The notes: a model not told the origin generated them from the letters alone. A stretch of 64,000 bases of DNA from Burkholderiales bacterium (GCA_030833315.1 JAURHM010000009.1:1-64000), one strand, 5' to 3'; shown: positions 51,464-62,503, numbered from the stretch's first letter. Translations and numbers: made by a program.

Positions 51464-51625
51464 CGCAGGCTGGACGCCGTAACGGTCCGCTATTCTCCTC
51501 CATTGGAATAGCGATTAGGATAACGCAAAAAGGCGAACATGACCGCGGCAATCGTGTTGCGCCGGCACACCCGGTCACGCACAATGCCGTGGTCGCAGTC
51601 CATATCGTAAAAAGCTCTTCTTGCA

Positions 51626-52783
51626 ATGAAAAAAGATACGCTGCTCACCCATGTCGGTCGCAATCCGGCCGAAACCCACGGCACGGTCAACACCCCCGTT
51701 TACCGCACCTCCACCGTGGTTTTTCCCGATCTGGAATCGTATGAAACGCGGGATCCGGGTGATTACAAATCGATGCGTTACGGCATCCACGGCACACCAA
51801 CCACATTCGCGTTCGAGGATGCGGTCGCCCGCATGGAAGGCGGTTACCAGGCCGTCGCCGTACCTTCGGGGCTGGCGGCGATTACCGCCGCACTGTGCGC
51901 TTTCGTCAAAACGGGCGATCACCTGCTGGTCACCGACAGCGCCTACGCACCGACCCGGATGTTCTGCGACCGCCGGCTGCGCGCCAACAGCGTCGAGGTC
52001 GAGTATTACGACCCGCTGATCGGCGCCGGTATCGCGCGCCTGATCAAACCGAACACCAGGGCGGTGTTCTGCGAAGCGCCGGGTTCGCTGACTTTTGAAA
52101 TGCAGGACATCCCGGCAATCGCCGCGGTCACCCATGCCCGCGGCATTCCGGTGCTGGCTGACACCACCTGGGGAACGCCCTATTTTTTCCGTTCCTTCGA
52201 ACGCGGCATTGATGTGTCGATCCATGCCGCGACCAAATACATCGTCGGCCACTCCGATGTGCTGATGGGCGTCATCGTCACCAACGAGAAATACTGGCTG
52301 CCGGTGCGCCACACCGTTGCCGACTTCGGTTACTGCGTCAGCCCCGACGACTGTTATCTGGCGCTGCGCGGTTTCCGTACGATCGGCGTGCGCATGAAAC
52401 AGCAGATGGCTAACGCGATCACTGTTGCCAACTGGTTGCGGGGACGCAGGGAAGTGCGGCGCGTGCTGTTCCCGGCACTGGAAAGCGATCCGGGCCATGC
52501 GATCTGGAAACGCGACTTCGACGGTGCCGCGTCACTGTTCGGCGTGGTGCTGCAACCGGCATCAAGGGAAAAGGTTGCCGCTTTTGTCGATACGCTGAAA
52601 CTCTTCGGTATCGGTTCGAGCTGGGGCGGTTATGAAAGCCTGATCACCGCACCGCATCCGGAAAAGGTGCGCAGTGCGACAGCATGGAATCCGGGCGGGC
52701 CGACCATCCGTCTGCACATCGGCCTTGAAGATCCGGCCGACCTGATTGCCGATCTGGAGCAGGCCTTGGGCCAGCTGGGTTAA
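51626..52783 (+). CDS. metC: Cystathionine beta-lyase
   Basis: TSTVVFPDLESYE...DTTWGTPYFFRSFERGIDVSIHAATKYIVGHSD. Confidence 0.93.
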   Translation: MKKDTLLTHVGRNPAETHGTVNTPVYRTSTVVFPDLESYETRDPGDYKSMRYGIHGTPTTFAFEDAVARMEGGYQAVAVPSGLAAITAALCAFVKTGDHLLVTDSAYAPTRMFCDRRLRANSVEVEYYDPLIGAGIARLIKPNTRAVFCEAPGSLTFEMQDIPAIAAVTHARGIPVLADTTWGTPYFFRSFERGIDVSIHAATKYIVGHSDVLMGVIVTNEKYWLPVRHTVADFGYCVSPDDCYLALRGFRTIGVRMKQQMANAITVANWLRGRREVRRVLFPALESDPGHAIWKRDFDGAASLFGVVLQPASREKVAAFVDTLKLFGIGSSWGGYESLITAPHPEKVRSATAWNPGGPTIRLHIGLEDPADLIADLEQALGQLG

Positions 52784-52828
52784 GCGCCTGCGGAGACTTA
52801 AGCGGCTACGGAAGCACAGGCCCTCACA

Positions 52829-52856
52829 AAAAAGCGCTCCACAGAGCGCCTTTTTG
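52829..52856. terminator. Rho-independent terminator between metC and trmO
   Basis: AAAAAAGCGCTCCACAGAGCGCCTTTTT. Confidence 0.8.
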
Positions 52857-52868
52857 ATCATCCAGGTT

Positions 52869-53324
52869 TCAGAAATAACCATCCATCATCTTGTCTACCC
52901 AGGCCGGCAGGCGTACGTTTTCCTTGCGCTCGAAAGCGGGGATATACGGCTTGATGTCGAGTACCGGCGTGCCGTCGAGGGCATCCAGGCCGCGCACGGT
53001 GATGCCTTTGTCGTCGACATCCAGCAGTTCCACCGCGGTCACACCGATCGGATTCGGGCGGAATTTGGTACGCTGGGCGAATACGCCGACCGGATCAAGG
53101 TTTTCCATGCCGCGCGGATTGCGCGCGATCTGTCTGGCCGCATCAAAAGTCGGGATCTTGTGCAAATGGAAAATCACCACCACATGCGAAAACTCGCTGA
53201 GACCGGCGAGACCTTTGACGTACAGCGGGTCCAGCTCAATGCGCGATTCGACGTTCGCCCAGTGCCCGGCAGACATTTCGGTGCGATCGCTGCGTACAAC
53301 GCCAACGGGTTCGAACTGGGCCAT
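52869..53324 (-). CDS. trmO: tRNA (N6-threonylcarbamoyladenosine(37)-N6)-methyltransferase TrmO
   Basis: TsaA/TrmO fold: LSEFSHVVVIFHLHK, RPNPIGVTAVELLDVD. Confidence 0.9.
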   Translation of the reverse strand: MAQFEPVGVVRSDRTEMSAGHWANVESRIELDPLYVKGLAGLSEFSHVVVIFHLHKIPTFDAARQIARNPRGMENLDPVGVFAQRTKFRPNPIGVTAVELLDVDDKGITVRGLDALDGTPVLDIKPYIPAFERKENVRLPAWVDKMMDGYF

Positions 53325-53385
53325 GATTAAAAGCTCCTGCGGATAGTGAAGGCCGCAAACTTACCGCAAACAGCGGCGCCGCAGC

Positions 53386-53418
53386 AAAAACAAAGGGCCA
53401 GCTTGCGCTGGCCCTTTG
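53386..53418 (-). terminator. Rho-independent terminator downstream of tRNA-Lys
   Basis: AAAGGGCCAGC-TTGC-GCTGGCCCTTT hairpin; T-rich tract on minus strand. Confidence 0.75.
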
Positions 53419-53426
53419 AGTCCTAC

Positions 53427-53502
53427 TGGTAGGAGGTGCGAGATTCGAACTCGCGACCAACGGATTAAAAGTCCGCTGCTCTACCGGCTGAGCTAACCTC
53501 CC
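53427..53502 (-). tRNA. tRNA-Lys(TTT)
   Basis: GGGAGGTTAGCTCAGCCGGTAGAGCAGCGGACTTTTAATCCG...GGTTCGAATCC-type arm; anticodon TTT; encoded CCA. Confidence 0.95.
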
Positions 53503-53577
53503 AAAAAGAGGCGGAATTCTAACCGCCGAGGCTAGGTGGGTCAACCCGCATTTACCCCCGAAAACCGCCGGATACGC

Positions 53578-54708
53578 TCAATCCTCCTGCAACATCCGCC
53601 AATACTGGTATTTCATGGTGCCTGCCGCCCCGGCAACAATAGCCATAAAGGTCAGGAAGGCGCCCAGGGCCACGGTGGACATACCGGTGATGGCCTGCCC
53701 CACGGTGCATCCCATCGACAACACGCCGCCGACTCCCATTAACACACCGCCGATCGCATGATTGGCAAAATCCTTCATCGAAACAAACCACTCAATGCGA
53801 AAGCCGCGTGTCGACAACGCATAAATAAAGGATCCGGCAATCACGCCGGACAGCGCGACAACGCCGAAATTGATCAGCGAAAAATCGCCAGGGCTCAGCA
53901 GATAACGAACCGTATCCCCCATCGGGCTGATGAAGGTATAGGACTGCACCTGTACCCGGCTCGGAACTACGGTCGCGAACTCCGCATATTCCTTCCATGC
54001 CTGACCCAGCGGTCCGCCGGTGAGATACCAGCCGGCGAGCACGGCGAGGCCAACGGCGGTGCCGCCGAGCAGATTGTCGGTGCTGCCGCGGAATTCCGCA
54101 GAACGCAGTACGAACACCATCAGGCCCGCTGCAATCAGGCCACCGACGGCAGCATTGAAGGCGCGCGAGGGCGGCATTCCGGTCAGTCCGGCAATCATCG
54201 CACCGAGTTGCTGCGAAGCGATGCCATGCTGCGCGAGATCAATCGAAGTCGCCGACACCCAGGGATGAAACAGCTGTTCGTAGAACGGCGTCCACAACAT
54301 CAGATAGGACATCACTGCAGCGATCGCCAGTACCACCAGCGATTTCAGATTGCCAGCGCCGACACGCACCAGCGTCTTATTGCCACAACCACTGCCCAGC
54401 GTCATACCGATGCCGAACAACGCACCACCGACAACAAAACGCACCCAGCTGAAACCGGCAGCACGGTACGGCGGAAAGGTGTCGCTGCCCAAGGTAATGA
54501 TGCCGGCGGATTCCATGATCGCCACACCACCCATCGCCACCGCCATCGCCAGCAACCACGCACGCATGCGCCCGTGATCGCCCATATTGATCCAGTCGGA
54601 GACCGCACCCATGGTGCAGAAATTGGTCTTGTTGACGATGACGCCCAGCACTGCGGCGATGACAAACACCGCGGTCAGCACCTGGTAATGCACATTGATT
54701 TCCATCAC
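53578..54708 (-). CDS. YeeE/YedE family inner-membrane (sulfur compound) transporter
   Basis: GGALFGIGMTLGSGCGNKTLVRVGAGNLKSL; GVLMGVGGVLSMGCTVGQAITG. Confidence 0.92.
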   Translation of the reverse strand: MMEINVHYQVLTAVFVIAAVLGVIVNKTNFCTMGAVSDWINMGDHGRMRAWLLAMAVAMGGVAIMESAGIITLGSDTFPPYRAAGFSWVRFVVGGALFGIGMTLGSGCGNKTLVRVGAGNLKSLVVLAIAAVMSYLMLWTPFYEQLFHPWVSATSIDLAQHGIASQQLGAMIAGLTGMPPSRAFNAAVGGLIAAGLMVFVLRSAEFRGSTDNLLGGTAVGLAVLAGWYLTGGPLGQAWKEYAEFATVVPSRVQVQSYTFISPMGDTVRYLLSPGDFSLINFGVVALSGVIAGSFIYALSTRGFRIEWFVSMKDFANHAIGGVLMGVGGVLSMGCTVGQAITGMSTVALGAFLTFMAIVAGAAGTMKYQYWRMLQED

Positions 54709-54783
54709 CCGCTCCCGTAACCCTTGCTGCGCCGAGTATAGCGCCCGCCCGGAAAATCACATTAACTATTTGTTTTTAATAAG

Positions 54784-55458
54784 TTATTTGTAGCGCGTCG
54801 GATCGGCGATGCCGGCACCCTCAAAACCGGCGCGGCGCAGGCGGCAGGAATCACAGACGCCACAGGCGCGCCCTGCCGCATCTGCCTGATAACACGACAC
54901 GGTCAAGGCGTAGTCCACACCCAGCGCTGTGCCGCGGCGGATGATGTCGGACTTGCTCAGCGTGATGATCGGCGTATGCAACTGCAGCCGCCGGCCTTCG
55001 ACGGCGGCCTTGGTCGCCAGATTCGCCAGCGTTTCAAACGCGCGCATGTATTCGGGGCGGCAATCCGGATAACCGGAGTAATCCACCGCATTGGCACCGA
55101 ACCAGATATCAGCGGCGCCGGTGACCTCGGCTTCGGCCAACGCGAGTGCCAGCATGATGGTGTTGCGCGCCGGCACATAGGTCACCGGTATGCCCGGCTG
55201 CACGCCATCGACCGGCACGGCGATCGCGGGATCGGTCAGCGCAGAACCGCCGACTGCGCCAAGATCGATACGCACGACCTTTTGCGCTTTCGCACCCAGC
55301 GCCTCTGCCACGCGCGCAGCCGCATCCAGTTCAGAACGATGGCGCTGGCCGTAATCGATCGACAGACAATGGCAGTCATGACCGGCGGCACGGGCCATCG
55401 CCAGCGTTGTGGCGGAATCCAGACCGCCGGAGAGCAATACGACTGCGGGGGAAGTCAT
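54784..55458 (-). CDS. queC: 7-cyano-7-deazaguanine synthase
   Basis: [31 protein letters not shown]. Confidence 0.97.
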   Translation of the reverse strand: MTSPAVVLLSGGLDSATTLAMARAAGHDCHCLSIDYGQRHRSELDAAARVAEALGAKAQKVVRIDLGAVGGSALTDPAIAVPVDGVQPGIPVTYVPARNTIMLALALAEAEVTGAADIWFGANAVDYSGYPDCRPEYMRAFETLANLATKAAVEGRRLQLHTPIITLSKSDIIRRGTALGVDYALTVSCYQADAAGRACGVCDSCRLRRAGFEGAGIADPTRYK

Positions 55459-55461
55459 CGT

Positions 55462-56187
55462 TCAATGCCCCGGCTTCTCGCCCCACAGCAGCTTGTGCAG
55501 CTGCAACTGCATGCGCACCGGCAGATGATCGCGGAGGATCCACTCGGCGAGCCGGCGCGGCTCGAGCTTGCCGTGCACCGGCGACAGCAGCAGCGGGCAT
55601 TTGGCATCGAGTTGATGCTTGCGGATCTGCTCGCAGGCCCACAGATAATCCGCTTCATCGCAGAGCACGAACTTGATCTCGTCGCTCGACGTCAGTAGCG
55701 CAAGGTTGGACCACAGATTGCGTTCGCACTCACCGGAACCGGGCGTTTTCAGATCGAGGATTTTCGAAATGCGCGGATCAACCGCCGACACATCCAGCGC
55801 GCCACTGGTTTCCAGCGAAACCGAATAACCCGCGTCTGCAAGGCGCTGTAGCAGCACCGGCGCCTGTTTTTGTGCGAGCGGTTCGCCGCCGGTGAGGGTC
55901 ACATAATGTGCCCCCAACGCAGCAACTCGACTGAGAATCTCATCCAGCGTCAGCGACTCGCCGCCATGGAAGGCATAGGCGGTATCGCAATAACCGCAAC
56001 GCAGCGGGCAACCGGTCAGGCGCACAAATACCGTGGGCAGCCCGGTGCGGCTGGTTTCACCCTGCAGCGAATGGAAAATTTCCGTCACGCGCAGCGTGGT
56101 TGCTGCAGAAACGGCGGCAGGTTTTTCGGTTACGGTCGTGTTCACGGCAGTGATTCTACCGTCATGCGGCGCGAAGCCGCAGCCCAT
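55462..56187 (-). CDS. queE: 7-carboxy-7-deazaguanine synthase
   Basis: IFHSLQGETSRTGLPTVFVRLTGCPLRCGYCDTAYAFHGG. Confidence 0.96.
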   Translation of the reverse strand: MGCGFAPHDGRITAVNTTVTEKPAAVSAATTLRVTEIFHSLQGETSRTGLPTVFVRLTGCPLRCGYCDTAYAFHGGESLTLDEILSRVAALGAHYVTLTGGEPLAQKQAPVLLQRLADAGYSVSLETSGALDVSAVDPRISKILDLKTPGSGECERNLWSNLALLTSSDEIKFVLCDEADYLWACEQIRKHQLDAKCPLLLSPVHGKLEPRRLAEWILRDHLPVRMQLQLHKLLWGEKPGH

Positions 56188-57038
56188 CAGCGCAGATTGG
56201 CGACGCGACGACGCGCTTTCTCGGCGGCCTCAGAGGACGGATAACGGGAGATCAGGCCGTCCATGGTCTTGCGTGCGGCGGCGTTGTCGCCGGCTTCGAG
56301 TTGCGCGCTGGCCATATTGAGCAGTCCGTCCGGCACCGAAGAACTGTCCGGATAAGCCGACAGCAGTTTCTGCTGGCTGGCGATGGCGTTTTTGTAATCA
56401 CGCAGATTGAAATAGGAATCACCGATCCAGTATTGGGCGCGCGGCGCCAGCGTACTTTTGGGGTATTTGGCGATAAAGCCCTGGAATGCGCTGATCGCTC
56501 CCTGGTAATTGCCAATGCGGCGCTGACCTTGGGCGCGTTCATAAGCCTCATTTTCTTCAGGACTGACGTTGGCAGCCGCCGCCGGTTTTGGCGTTTCGGC
56601 TGCTGCAGCTGCAACTGTCGCCGGTGCTGCGGCACCTGCGGCCGGCACAACTGCAGCAGCAGCCCCGGGCTGCTCAAAACGGCGCAGCCGCTGGTCGAGG
56701 TCGACGTACATGTCGCGCTGGCGCTTGGCGACGCCTTCAATATTGTTGCCCAGGGTTTCAACCTGACCGCGCAGGTTGCGGATTTCCTCGCGCAATTTCT
56801 CGATTTCCGCGACCAGCGACAGCACGGGCTGGGCCTTGGCCGCATCTTCGAGTTTACCCAGACGCCCCGACAGGCCCTCGCTTTGCTGGCGCAACTCATC
56901 GACACGCTTCTGCTGCTCGGCGATCTGCTTGCGGGCGACCTCGTCGTCAAACAGGCCGGCGGCGGCAGGGCCCGCGGCAACAAGTCCCGTGCACAGGGCC
57001 AGCGCAGCAAAAGCCGCGCGCATGCTGCAATCCTTCAT
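56187..57038 (-). CDS. cpoB: Cell division coordinator CpoB/YbgF
   Basis: N-terminal coiled coil plus TPR domain; position in tol-pal operon. Confidence 0.94.
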   Translation of the reverse strand: MKDCSMRAAFAALALCTGLVAAGPAAAGLFDDEVARKQIAEQQKRVDELRQQSEGLSGRLGKLEDAAKAQPVLSLVAEIEKLREEIRNLRGQVETLGNNIEGVAKRQRDMYVDLDQRLRRFEQPGAAAAVVPAAGAAAPATVAAAAAETPKPAAAANVSPEENEAYERAQGQRRIGNYQGAISAFQGFIAKYPKSTLAPRAQYWIGDSYFNLRDYKNAIASQQKLLSAYPDSSSVPDGLLNMASAQLEAGDNAAARKTMDGLISRYPSSEAAEKARRRVANLR

Positions 57039-57047
57039 GACCGGGGA

Positions 57048-57599
57048 TCAGTCGTTCGGATAAGCGAGGTCTGCACGGCGGTTTTCCGCCCAGCTTGCCT
57101 CGTCATGTCCGGTGGCCTTGGGCTTTTCTTCGCCGAAGCTGACGGATTCAATCTGGTCCGGCTGGGCACCGAGCAGTTGCATCGCCTGTTTCACCGCATC
57201 TGCACGACGCTGGCCGAGGGCCAGGTTGTATTCGCGGCTGCCGCGTTCGTCGGCATTGCCCTGCACCGTCATTTTCACGCCGCGGTTCTGCTGAAGGTAA
57301 CGGGCATGGGCGGCGACCACCGGCTTGAACTCTTCCTTGACGACATTGCTGTCGAGTTCGAAATACACGCTGCGCTTGGACAGGATGTTGGACGGGTCTT
57401 TCAGCGGGTTACCCGACATGCTGGAGGATTCAAGCGGCTTCGAAGTCGGTCCGGTGGGTTGAGTCTGCGGCTTCTGCTGCGAGCTGGCCGTGGCGCCGCT
57501 GCGGTCTTCAACCGCCGCACTTTCCTGCTCCTTGTTCGGGCTGCTGCCGCAGCCCGCAAGCATCGCCGAAACCGCTACTGCGAAAATTAATCGTTTCAT
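57048..57599 (-). CDS. pal: Peptidoglycan-associated lipoprotein
   Basis: Lipobox LAGCGSS; OmpA-like VQGNADERGSREYNLALGQRRADAV. Confidence 0.97.
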   Translation of the reverse strand: MKRLIFAVAVSAMLAGCGSSPNKEQESAAVEDRSGATASSQQKPQTQPTGPTSKPLESSSMSGNPLKDPSNILSKRSVYFELDSNVVKEEFKPVVAAHARYLQQNRGVKMTVQGNADERGSREYNLALGQRRADAVKQAMQLLGAQPDQIESVSFGEEKPKATGHDEASWAENRRADLAYPND

Positions 57600-57665
57600 G
57601 TTCGGACTCCTTGTCGACTGAAGTGGTTTGCTGAGTAGTATTTCGGATACTGTTTTATTTATTTT

Positions 57666-59003
57666 TTATTTATTGACCACGGGACTCCACGCGGGTTCAC
57701 GCGCATCCCCCACATCAGCAGTAAATCGCTGCTTGATGCGCCCGTCACTCGAAACTGCAGCCAATATACCACGCCCCCTGACCTCGGTTGCGTAGAGGAT
57801 GATCTTGCCGTTGGGCGCAAAACTCGGCGACTCATCAATGCCGCCGTCGGTCAGCACCTGCAACTGCCGGGTTGCAAAATCCTGGACAGCAACATTGAAA
57901 CGTCCGCCGTTACGCTGGATGAAAGTGAAGCTCTTGCCGTCCGGGCTGTGCCGCGGCGACACGTTGTATGTGCCCTCAAAGGTCACACGCTGCGCAGCAC
58001 CACCGGACACGGCAATGCGATAGATCTGGGGGCCGCCACCGCGATCCGAGGTAAACAGGATCGACTGGCCGTCCGGCGAAAAATTGGCTTCGGTGTCGAT
58101 CGCCGAACTCTGCGTCAGCCGCTGCGGTGCACCGCTGCCGTCGGCATTGATCAGGAACAGTTGGGAGCCGCCGTCGCGCGTCAGCGTCACCGCGAGACGT
58201 TTGCCGTCGGGCGACCATGCCGGTGCGCTGTTGCTGCCGCGAAAAGCCGCGATGGCCTGGCGCGCGCCGGTGACCAGCGACTGGACGTAAACCACCGGTT
58301 TTTTCTGCTCGAAGGAGACATAGGCGAGCCGCGTGCCGTCCGGCGACCATGCCGGCGAGATGATCGGCTCGTTGGAACTGAGCACGCTCTGTGCACCGTA
58401 ACCATCGGCATCGGCGACATGCAGTTCGTAGTTCCTGCCGCGTTTGACGACATAGGTAATGCGGGTCGCGAAAACCCCGGCGTCGCCGGTGAGTTTTTCG
58501 TAGATCACGTCGGCGATTTTGTGCGCGGTCAGGCGCAGCTGGCCTTCAGTGGCGAAATAGACAAAACCGGCGATTTGCGTCTGCTTGACTGCATCCATCA
58601 CCCGGAAGCGGATGTCGTAGCGGCCGTCCGCCGCCTTGCTCACTGAACCGATCACCACCGCTTCGGCACCGCGCGCCTGCCACTGTCCGTAATTGAGCTG
58701 TTCGGGTTCGTAGGGCACCGGATTCATGCCGCCCGGATCAACCATGCGAAACAGCCCGCTGCGCGTGAGGTCGGCCGCCACCACCGGCGTCAGTTTCTGT
58801 GCCAAACCCTCCTCGGCGCGGAAGGGTACGATCGCCACCGGAATCTGGTTGGCGCCGGCGCCGACGATCTCGATGGTCATTGCTGCGCCGGCAGCGCCGG
58901 CGGTCAGCAACAGCGACACCGTCAGTGTCCTTGTCATGGTCCGAATCAGGTTAAGCATGATGTTGCGCATGGTCTCAGCATGAAATTGCATTTGTATGGT
59001 CAT
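57666..59003 (-). CDS. tolB: Tol-Pal system protein TolB
   Basis: WD40-like beta-propeller repeats (SPDGTRLAYVSFE..., SPDGQSILFTSDRGG). Confidence 0.97.
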   Translation of the reverse strand: MTIQMQFHAETMRNIMLNLIRTMTRTLTVSLLLTAGAAGAAMTIEIVGAGANQIPVAIVPFRAEEGLAQKLTPVVAADLTRSGLFRMVDPGGMNPVPYEPEQLNYGQWQARGAEAVVIGSVSKAADGRYDIRFRVMDAVKQTQIAGFVYFATEGQLRLTAHKIADVIYEKLTGDAGVFATRITYVVKRGRNYELHVADADGYGAQSVLSSNEPIISPAWSPDGTRLAYVSFEQKKPVVYVQSLVTGARQAIAAFRGSNSAPAWSPDGKRLAVTLTRDGGSQLFLINADGSGAPQRLTQSSAIDTEANFSPDGQSILFTSDRGGGPQIYRIAVSGGAAQRVTFEGTYNVSPRHSPDGKSFTFIQRNGGRFNVAVQDFATRQLQVLTDGGIDESPSFAPNGKIILYATEVRGRGILAAVSSDGRIKQRFTADVGDAREPAWSPVVNK

Positions 59004-59012
59004 TAGGCAGGA

Positions 59013-59825
59013 TTACTCTTTGGGCCGGAATACCAGATTAAGTTCCCGGAACTGGCGCATCAGCGCCGGATCCGGTGGCAGCGGTAGCGGCTGCGCCTTG
59101 AGGATTGCACGCTCGATCGCGGAATCGTAGGCGGCAATGCTGTTGCTGGATTTTTTTAGTTTCGCGCTGAGCACTTCGCCGCCGGGCAGCACCACCACAT
59201 CGAACTCCACCTGTGCGTTGTCACTGACATTGGGAGGCAAGACGATAAAGCGCTTCACCTTTTCAATAATGCGCCGCTTGTATTCATCAACCACCTTGGC
59301 ACTTGCGGCCGCCTGCTGCGCAGCCAACGCCTGCTCCGCCTTTGCCTGCTCGCCGGCGATGCGTTTGGCCTCGGCCTCGGCAGCCTGTTTCTTTTTCAAC
59401 GCATCGGCTTCCGCGCGTTTTTTCTTGTCGGCCTCGGCTTCACGAGCTGCTTCTCGAACCTTCTCTTCCGCACGCTTCTTTTCCTCGAGCTGCGACTTGA
59501 GCTTGAGCTCCTTCTCGCGCTTGTCTTTCAGCGCGATATCGGGCTTGGCGACGGGCGCCGGTTCGGGTTTGGGCGGCGGCTTGGCCTCGACTTTGGGCTG
59601 TGACGGCGGCGGTTCGGGTTTGATCGGCGCGGGCGGCGCCACTTCGGCTTTGGGTGCCGCGACAGGCGGCAGATCACGCCACAGGTCGACCACGGCCGCG
59701 GTTTCGACCGGCTTGTGCTGCCAACTGACGCCGAACACCAGCAGCACCAGGAACAGCACATGCATCGCGAGGGCCAGCCCGCCGGCCAGAGCCTCGTCGC
59801 GGGATTGGAACACTGCCGCTGTCAT
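59013..59825 (-). CDS. tolA: TolA
   Basis: N-terminal TM, Lys/Ala/Glu-rich helix, TonB-like C-terminus. Confidence 0.94.
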   Translation of the reverse strand: MTAAVFQSRDEALAGGLALAMHVLFLVLLVFGVSWQHKPVETAAVVDLWRDLPPVAAPKAEVAPPAPIKPEPPPSQPKVEAKPPPKPEPAPVAKPDIALKDKREKELKLKSQLEEKKRAEEKVREAAREAEADKKKRAEADALKKKQAAEAEAKRIAGEQAKAEQALAAQQAAASAKVVDEYKRRIIEKVKRFIVLPPNVSDNAQVEFDVVVLPGGEVLSAKLKKSSNSIAAYDSAIERAILKAQPLPLPPDPALMRQFRELNLVFRPKE

Positions 59826-59840
59826 TCAATCGACCGCCAT

Positions 59841-60260
59841 CTAGTTTCCGGGACGGACCAGCAATCCCACCCGCTGCACATTGTTACGCTGCAGCGTGTT
59901 CATCACTTCGACGACTTTTTCGTACATCACGTCCTTGTCCGCAGCGATCACAACGGCCTGATCAGGATTTTTCGACTGCCGTTCCTTGATAATGGCGATC
60001 ACTTCATCCCACTTCACCTTGCGGTCAGCCTTGCCGTCCTGATCACGGAATGTCATCTCGCCTTTTTTGTCAACGATGATCTGCAGTGGCGGCGACTTGA
60101 TCTCGGTGGTTTTGCCCACCGATGGCAGATCCACCTTGCTCGGATTCATCATCGGCGCGGTGACCATGAAAATCACCAGCAGCACCAGCATCACGTCGAT
60201 ATACGGCACGACGTTGATCTGGTTCATCAAGCGGCGGCCGCTGCGCTTCTCGATCAGCAT
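59841..60260 (-). CDS. tolR: TolR
   Basis: MNQINVVPYIDVMLVLLVIFMVTAPM. Confidence 0.96.
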   Translation of the reverse strand: MLIEKRSGRRLMNQINVVPYIDVMLVLLVIFMVTAPMMNPSKVDLPSVGKTTEIKSPPLQIIVDKKGEMTFRDQDGKADRKVKWDEVIAIIKERQSKNPDQAVVIAADKDVMYEKVVEVMNTLQRNNVQRVGLLVRPGN

Positions 60261-60264
60261 GCGT

Positions 60265-60948
60265 TCAGTGCAGCTGACGCTGCAGGATGTTGGAGAATTC
60301 TTCGGTGAAGGACTCGAAGCGAATCGCCAACTGGGTGACGTCACCAGCGAAACGGTTGTACGCCACCACTGCCGGAATCGCCGCGAACAGGCCGATCGCG
60401 GTGGCGATCAGCGCCTCGGCGATGCCGGGCGCAACATGGCTCAGCGTCGCCTGTCCGACGTTGGCGAGGCCGCGGAATGAATTCATGATTCCCCAAACCG
60501 TGCCAAGCAGACCGACATAGGGGCTGACCGAACCGACGGAAGCGAGAAAGGACAGCGAGGACTCCAGCTTGTCCATTTCGCGCTGGTAGGTCGCGCGCAT
60601 CGCGCGCCGCGTGCTGTCCATCAGCGCACCGACATCGGCACCGGGCTGGCGGCGGTGTTTGGTGAATTCGCGGAAACCCGCTTCAAAAATGCGTTCCAGC
60701 GTCCCCGCCGATTCGCGGGCGTTGACCGCGCGCTGATACAGTTCATTGAGATCGGCGCCGCTCCAGAACTGGCGCTCGAATTCCGCGGTCTGCTGCGCGG
60801 CGCGACGCAGCGTGAAGACTTTCAGGAAAATGTAATACCAGGAAAACATCGAAGACAGCAGCAGCAGGGCCATCACCAGCTGCACCGGTATGCTCGCGCC
60901 GGTTATCAGGCTGATTACAGACATGTCATGCGTAAGCGTTGCGTTCAC
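60265..60948 (-). CDS. tolQ: TolQ
   Basis: MotA/TolQ/ExbB domain; GLLGTVWGIMNSFRGLANVGQA. Confidence 0.96.
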   Translation of the reverse strand: MNATLTHDMSVISLITGASIPVQLVMALLLLSSMFSWYYIFLKVFTLRRAAQQTAEFERQFWSGADLNELYQRAVNARESAGTLERIFEAGFREFTKHRRQPGADVGALMDSTRRAMRATYQREMDKLESSLSFLASVGSVSPYVGLLGTVWGIMNSFRGLANVGQATLSHVAPGIAEALIATAIGLFAAIPAVVAYNRFAGDVTQLAIRFESFTEEFSNILQRQLH

Positions 60949-61409
60949 TCTTCCATTCCTATTGTTGTACGCATTTCCCGGGGCAATCGCGCCGGCCTGA
61001 AGCTATCCGTGTTGACACACACGACATCGACGTCGGCCCGCACGATCTCCTCGTCCCCGCGCAGCACGCGCTGCAAAAACCGGATGCGGCTGCCGCCGAC
61101 GTTAACGATTTCCACCGTGACCTGCAAGCTGTCGTCAAACCGCGACGGCTTGAGGTAGTCAATGTTCACCGCACGTACCACGAACAGCACGCCATGGACC
61201 TTCGCCATCACCGGTTGTTCGAAACCCAGCATACGCAGCCATTCGGTACGCGCGCGCTCCATGAAGCGCAGGTAGTTGGCGTAATACACGACGCCGCCCG
61301 AATCAGTGTCTTCGTAATAAACGCGCACCGGCCAGGAAAAGGGTTGCGCAGCGGCTGCCACGTTTGCGGTGACCGTATTGGTGAGGAATGATTTATCTGG
61401 TTTATTCAA
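60945..61409 (-). CDS. ybgC: Tol-Pal associated acyl-CoA thioesterase
   Basis: VYYEDTDSGGVVYYANYLRFMERARTEWLR. Confidence 0.95.
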   Translation of the reverse strand: MNKPDKSFLTNTVTANVAAAAQPFSWPVRVYYEDTDSGGVVYYANYLRFMERARTEWLRMLGFEQPVMAKVHGVLFVVRAVNIDYLKPSRFDDSLQVTVEIVNVGGSRIRFLQRVLRGDEEIVRADVDVVCVNTDSFRPARLPREMRTTIGMEE

Positions 61410-61431
61410 TTAAAACAAATATTTATAGCAT

Positions 61432-62484
61432 TCACTGCGCGGGCGTACTGCCATCCCACAAATCGCGCGGCCCCTCACCCTTGGGCTCGGGCAATCCAAA
61501 ATGCCGGTAGGCCAACACGGTTGCAATCCGCCCGCGCAGCGTGCGCTGCAGGTAACCCTGCTGGATCAGGTAGGGCTCGAGCACGTCTTCAATCGTATCG
61601 CGCTCCTCGCCGATGGCTGCAGCCAGGTTGTCGACGCCAACCGGCCCACCGCCGAACTTGTTGATCACCGCATGCAGCAGCTTGCGGTCCATTACGTCGA
61701 ATCCGACCGGATCGACATCGAGCATCTTCAGCGCTTCATCGGCCACTTTTTTTGAAACCTTGCCGTCGGCGCGTACTTCCGCAAAATCGCGCACGCGGCG
61801 CAGCAGCCGGTTGGAAATACGCGGCGTGCCGCGCGAGCGCGCCGCCACTTCGCGCGCGCCTGCGGCGTCGACGCTCACCTCAAGCAACCGCGCCGAACGT
61901 TCAACGATGCGTGTCAGCTCGTCGGTGTTGTAAAACTCGAGCCGCGCAACAATGCCGAAACGGTCGCGCAACGGATTTGTCAGCATGCCGGCGCGCGTGG
62001 TTGCGCCGACCAGCGTGAACGGCGGCAGATCCAGCTTGACCGAACGCGCCGCGGGACCCTCGCCAATCATGATGTCGATCTGGTAGTCCTCGAGTGCGGG
62101 ATACAGGATCTCCTCAACCACCGGCGACAGGCGGTGGATCTCGTCGATGAACAGCACGTCGTTCGGTTCGAGATTGGTCAGCATCGCCGCGAGGTCGCCC
62201 GGACGCTCCAACACCGGGCCCGAGGTATGACGCAGATTGACGCCCATCTCGCGGGCGATGATGTGCGCGAGCGTGGTCTTTCCCAATCCTGGCGGACCGA
62301 AGAGCAGCACATGGTCCAGCGCCTCTTTGCGCTTGCGCGCTGCCTCGATGAAAATCGACAGCTGGTCGCGCACTTTTTCCTGACCGACGTATTCATCCAG
62401 CGCCTTGGGCCGCAGCGCACGTTCGATAACCTCTTCCTGAACGGAGGCCGGCGCAGCAGAAATCAGGCGGTCGGTTTCAATCAT
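61432..62484 (-). CDS. ruvB: Holliday junction helicase RuvB
   Basis: [33 protein letters not shown]. Confidence 0.98.
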   Translation of the reverse strand: MIETDRLISAAPASVQEEVIERALRPKALDEYVGQEKVRDQLSIFIEAARKRKEALDHVLLFGPPGLGKTTLAHIIAREMGVNLRHTSGPVLERPGDLAAMLTNLEPNDVLFIDEIHRLSPVVEEILYPALEDYQIDIMIGEGPAARSVKLDLPPFTLVGATTRAGMLTNPLRDRFGIVARLEFYNTDELTRIVERSARLLEVSVDAAGAREVAARSRGTPRISNRLLRRVRDFAEVRADGKVSKKVADEALKMLDVDPVGFDVMDRKLLHAVINKFGGGPVGVDNLAAAIGEERDTIEDVLEPYLIQQGYLQRTLRGRIATVLAYRHFGLPEPKGEGPRDLWDGSTPAQ

Positions 62485-62503
62485 CGGTAATGGCGGCGCT
62501 CAA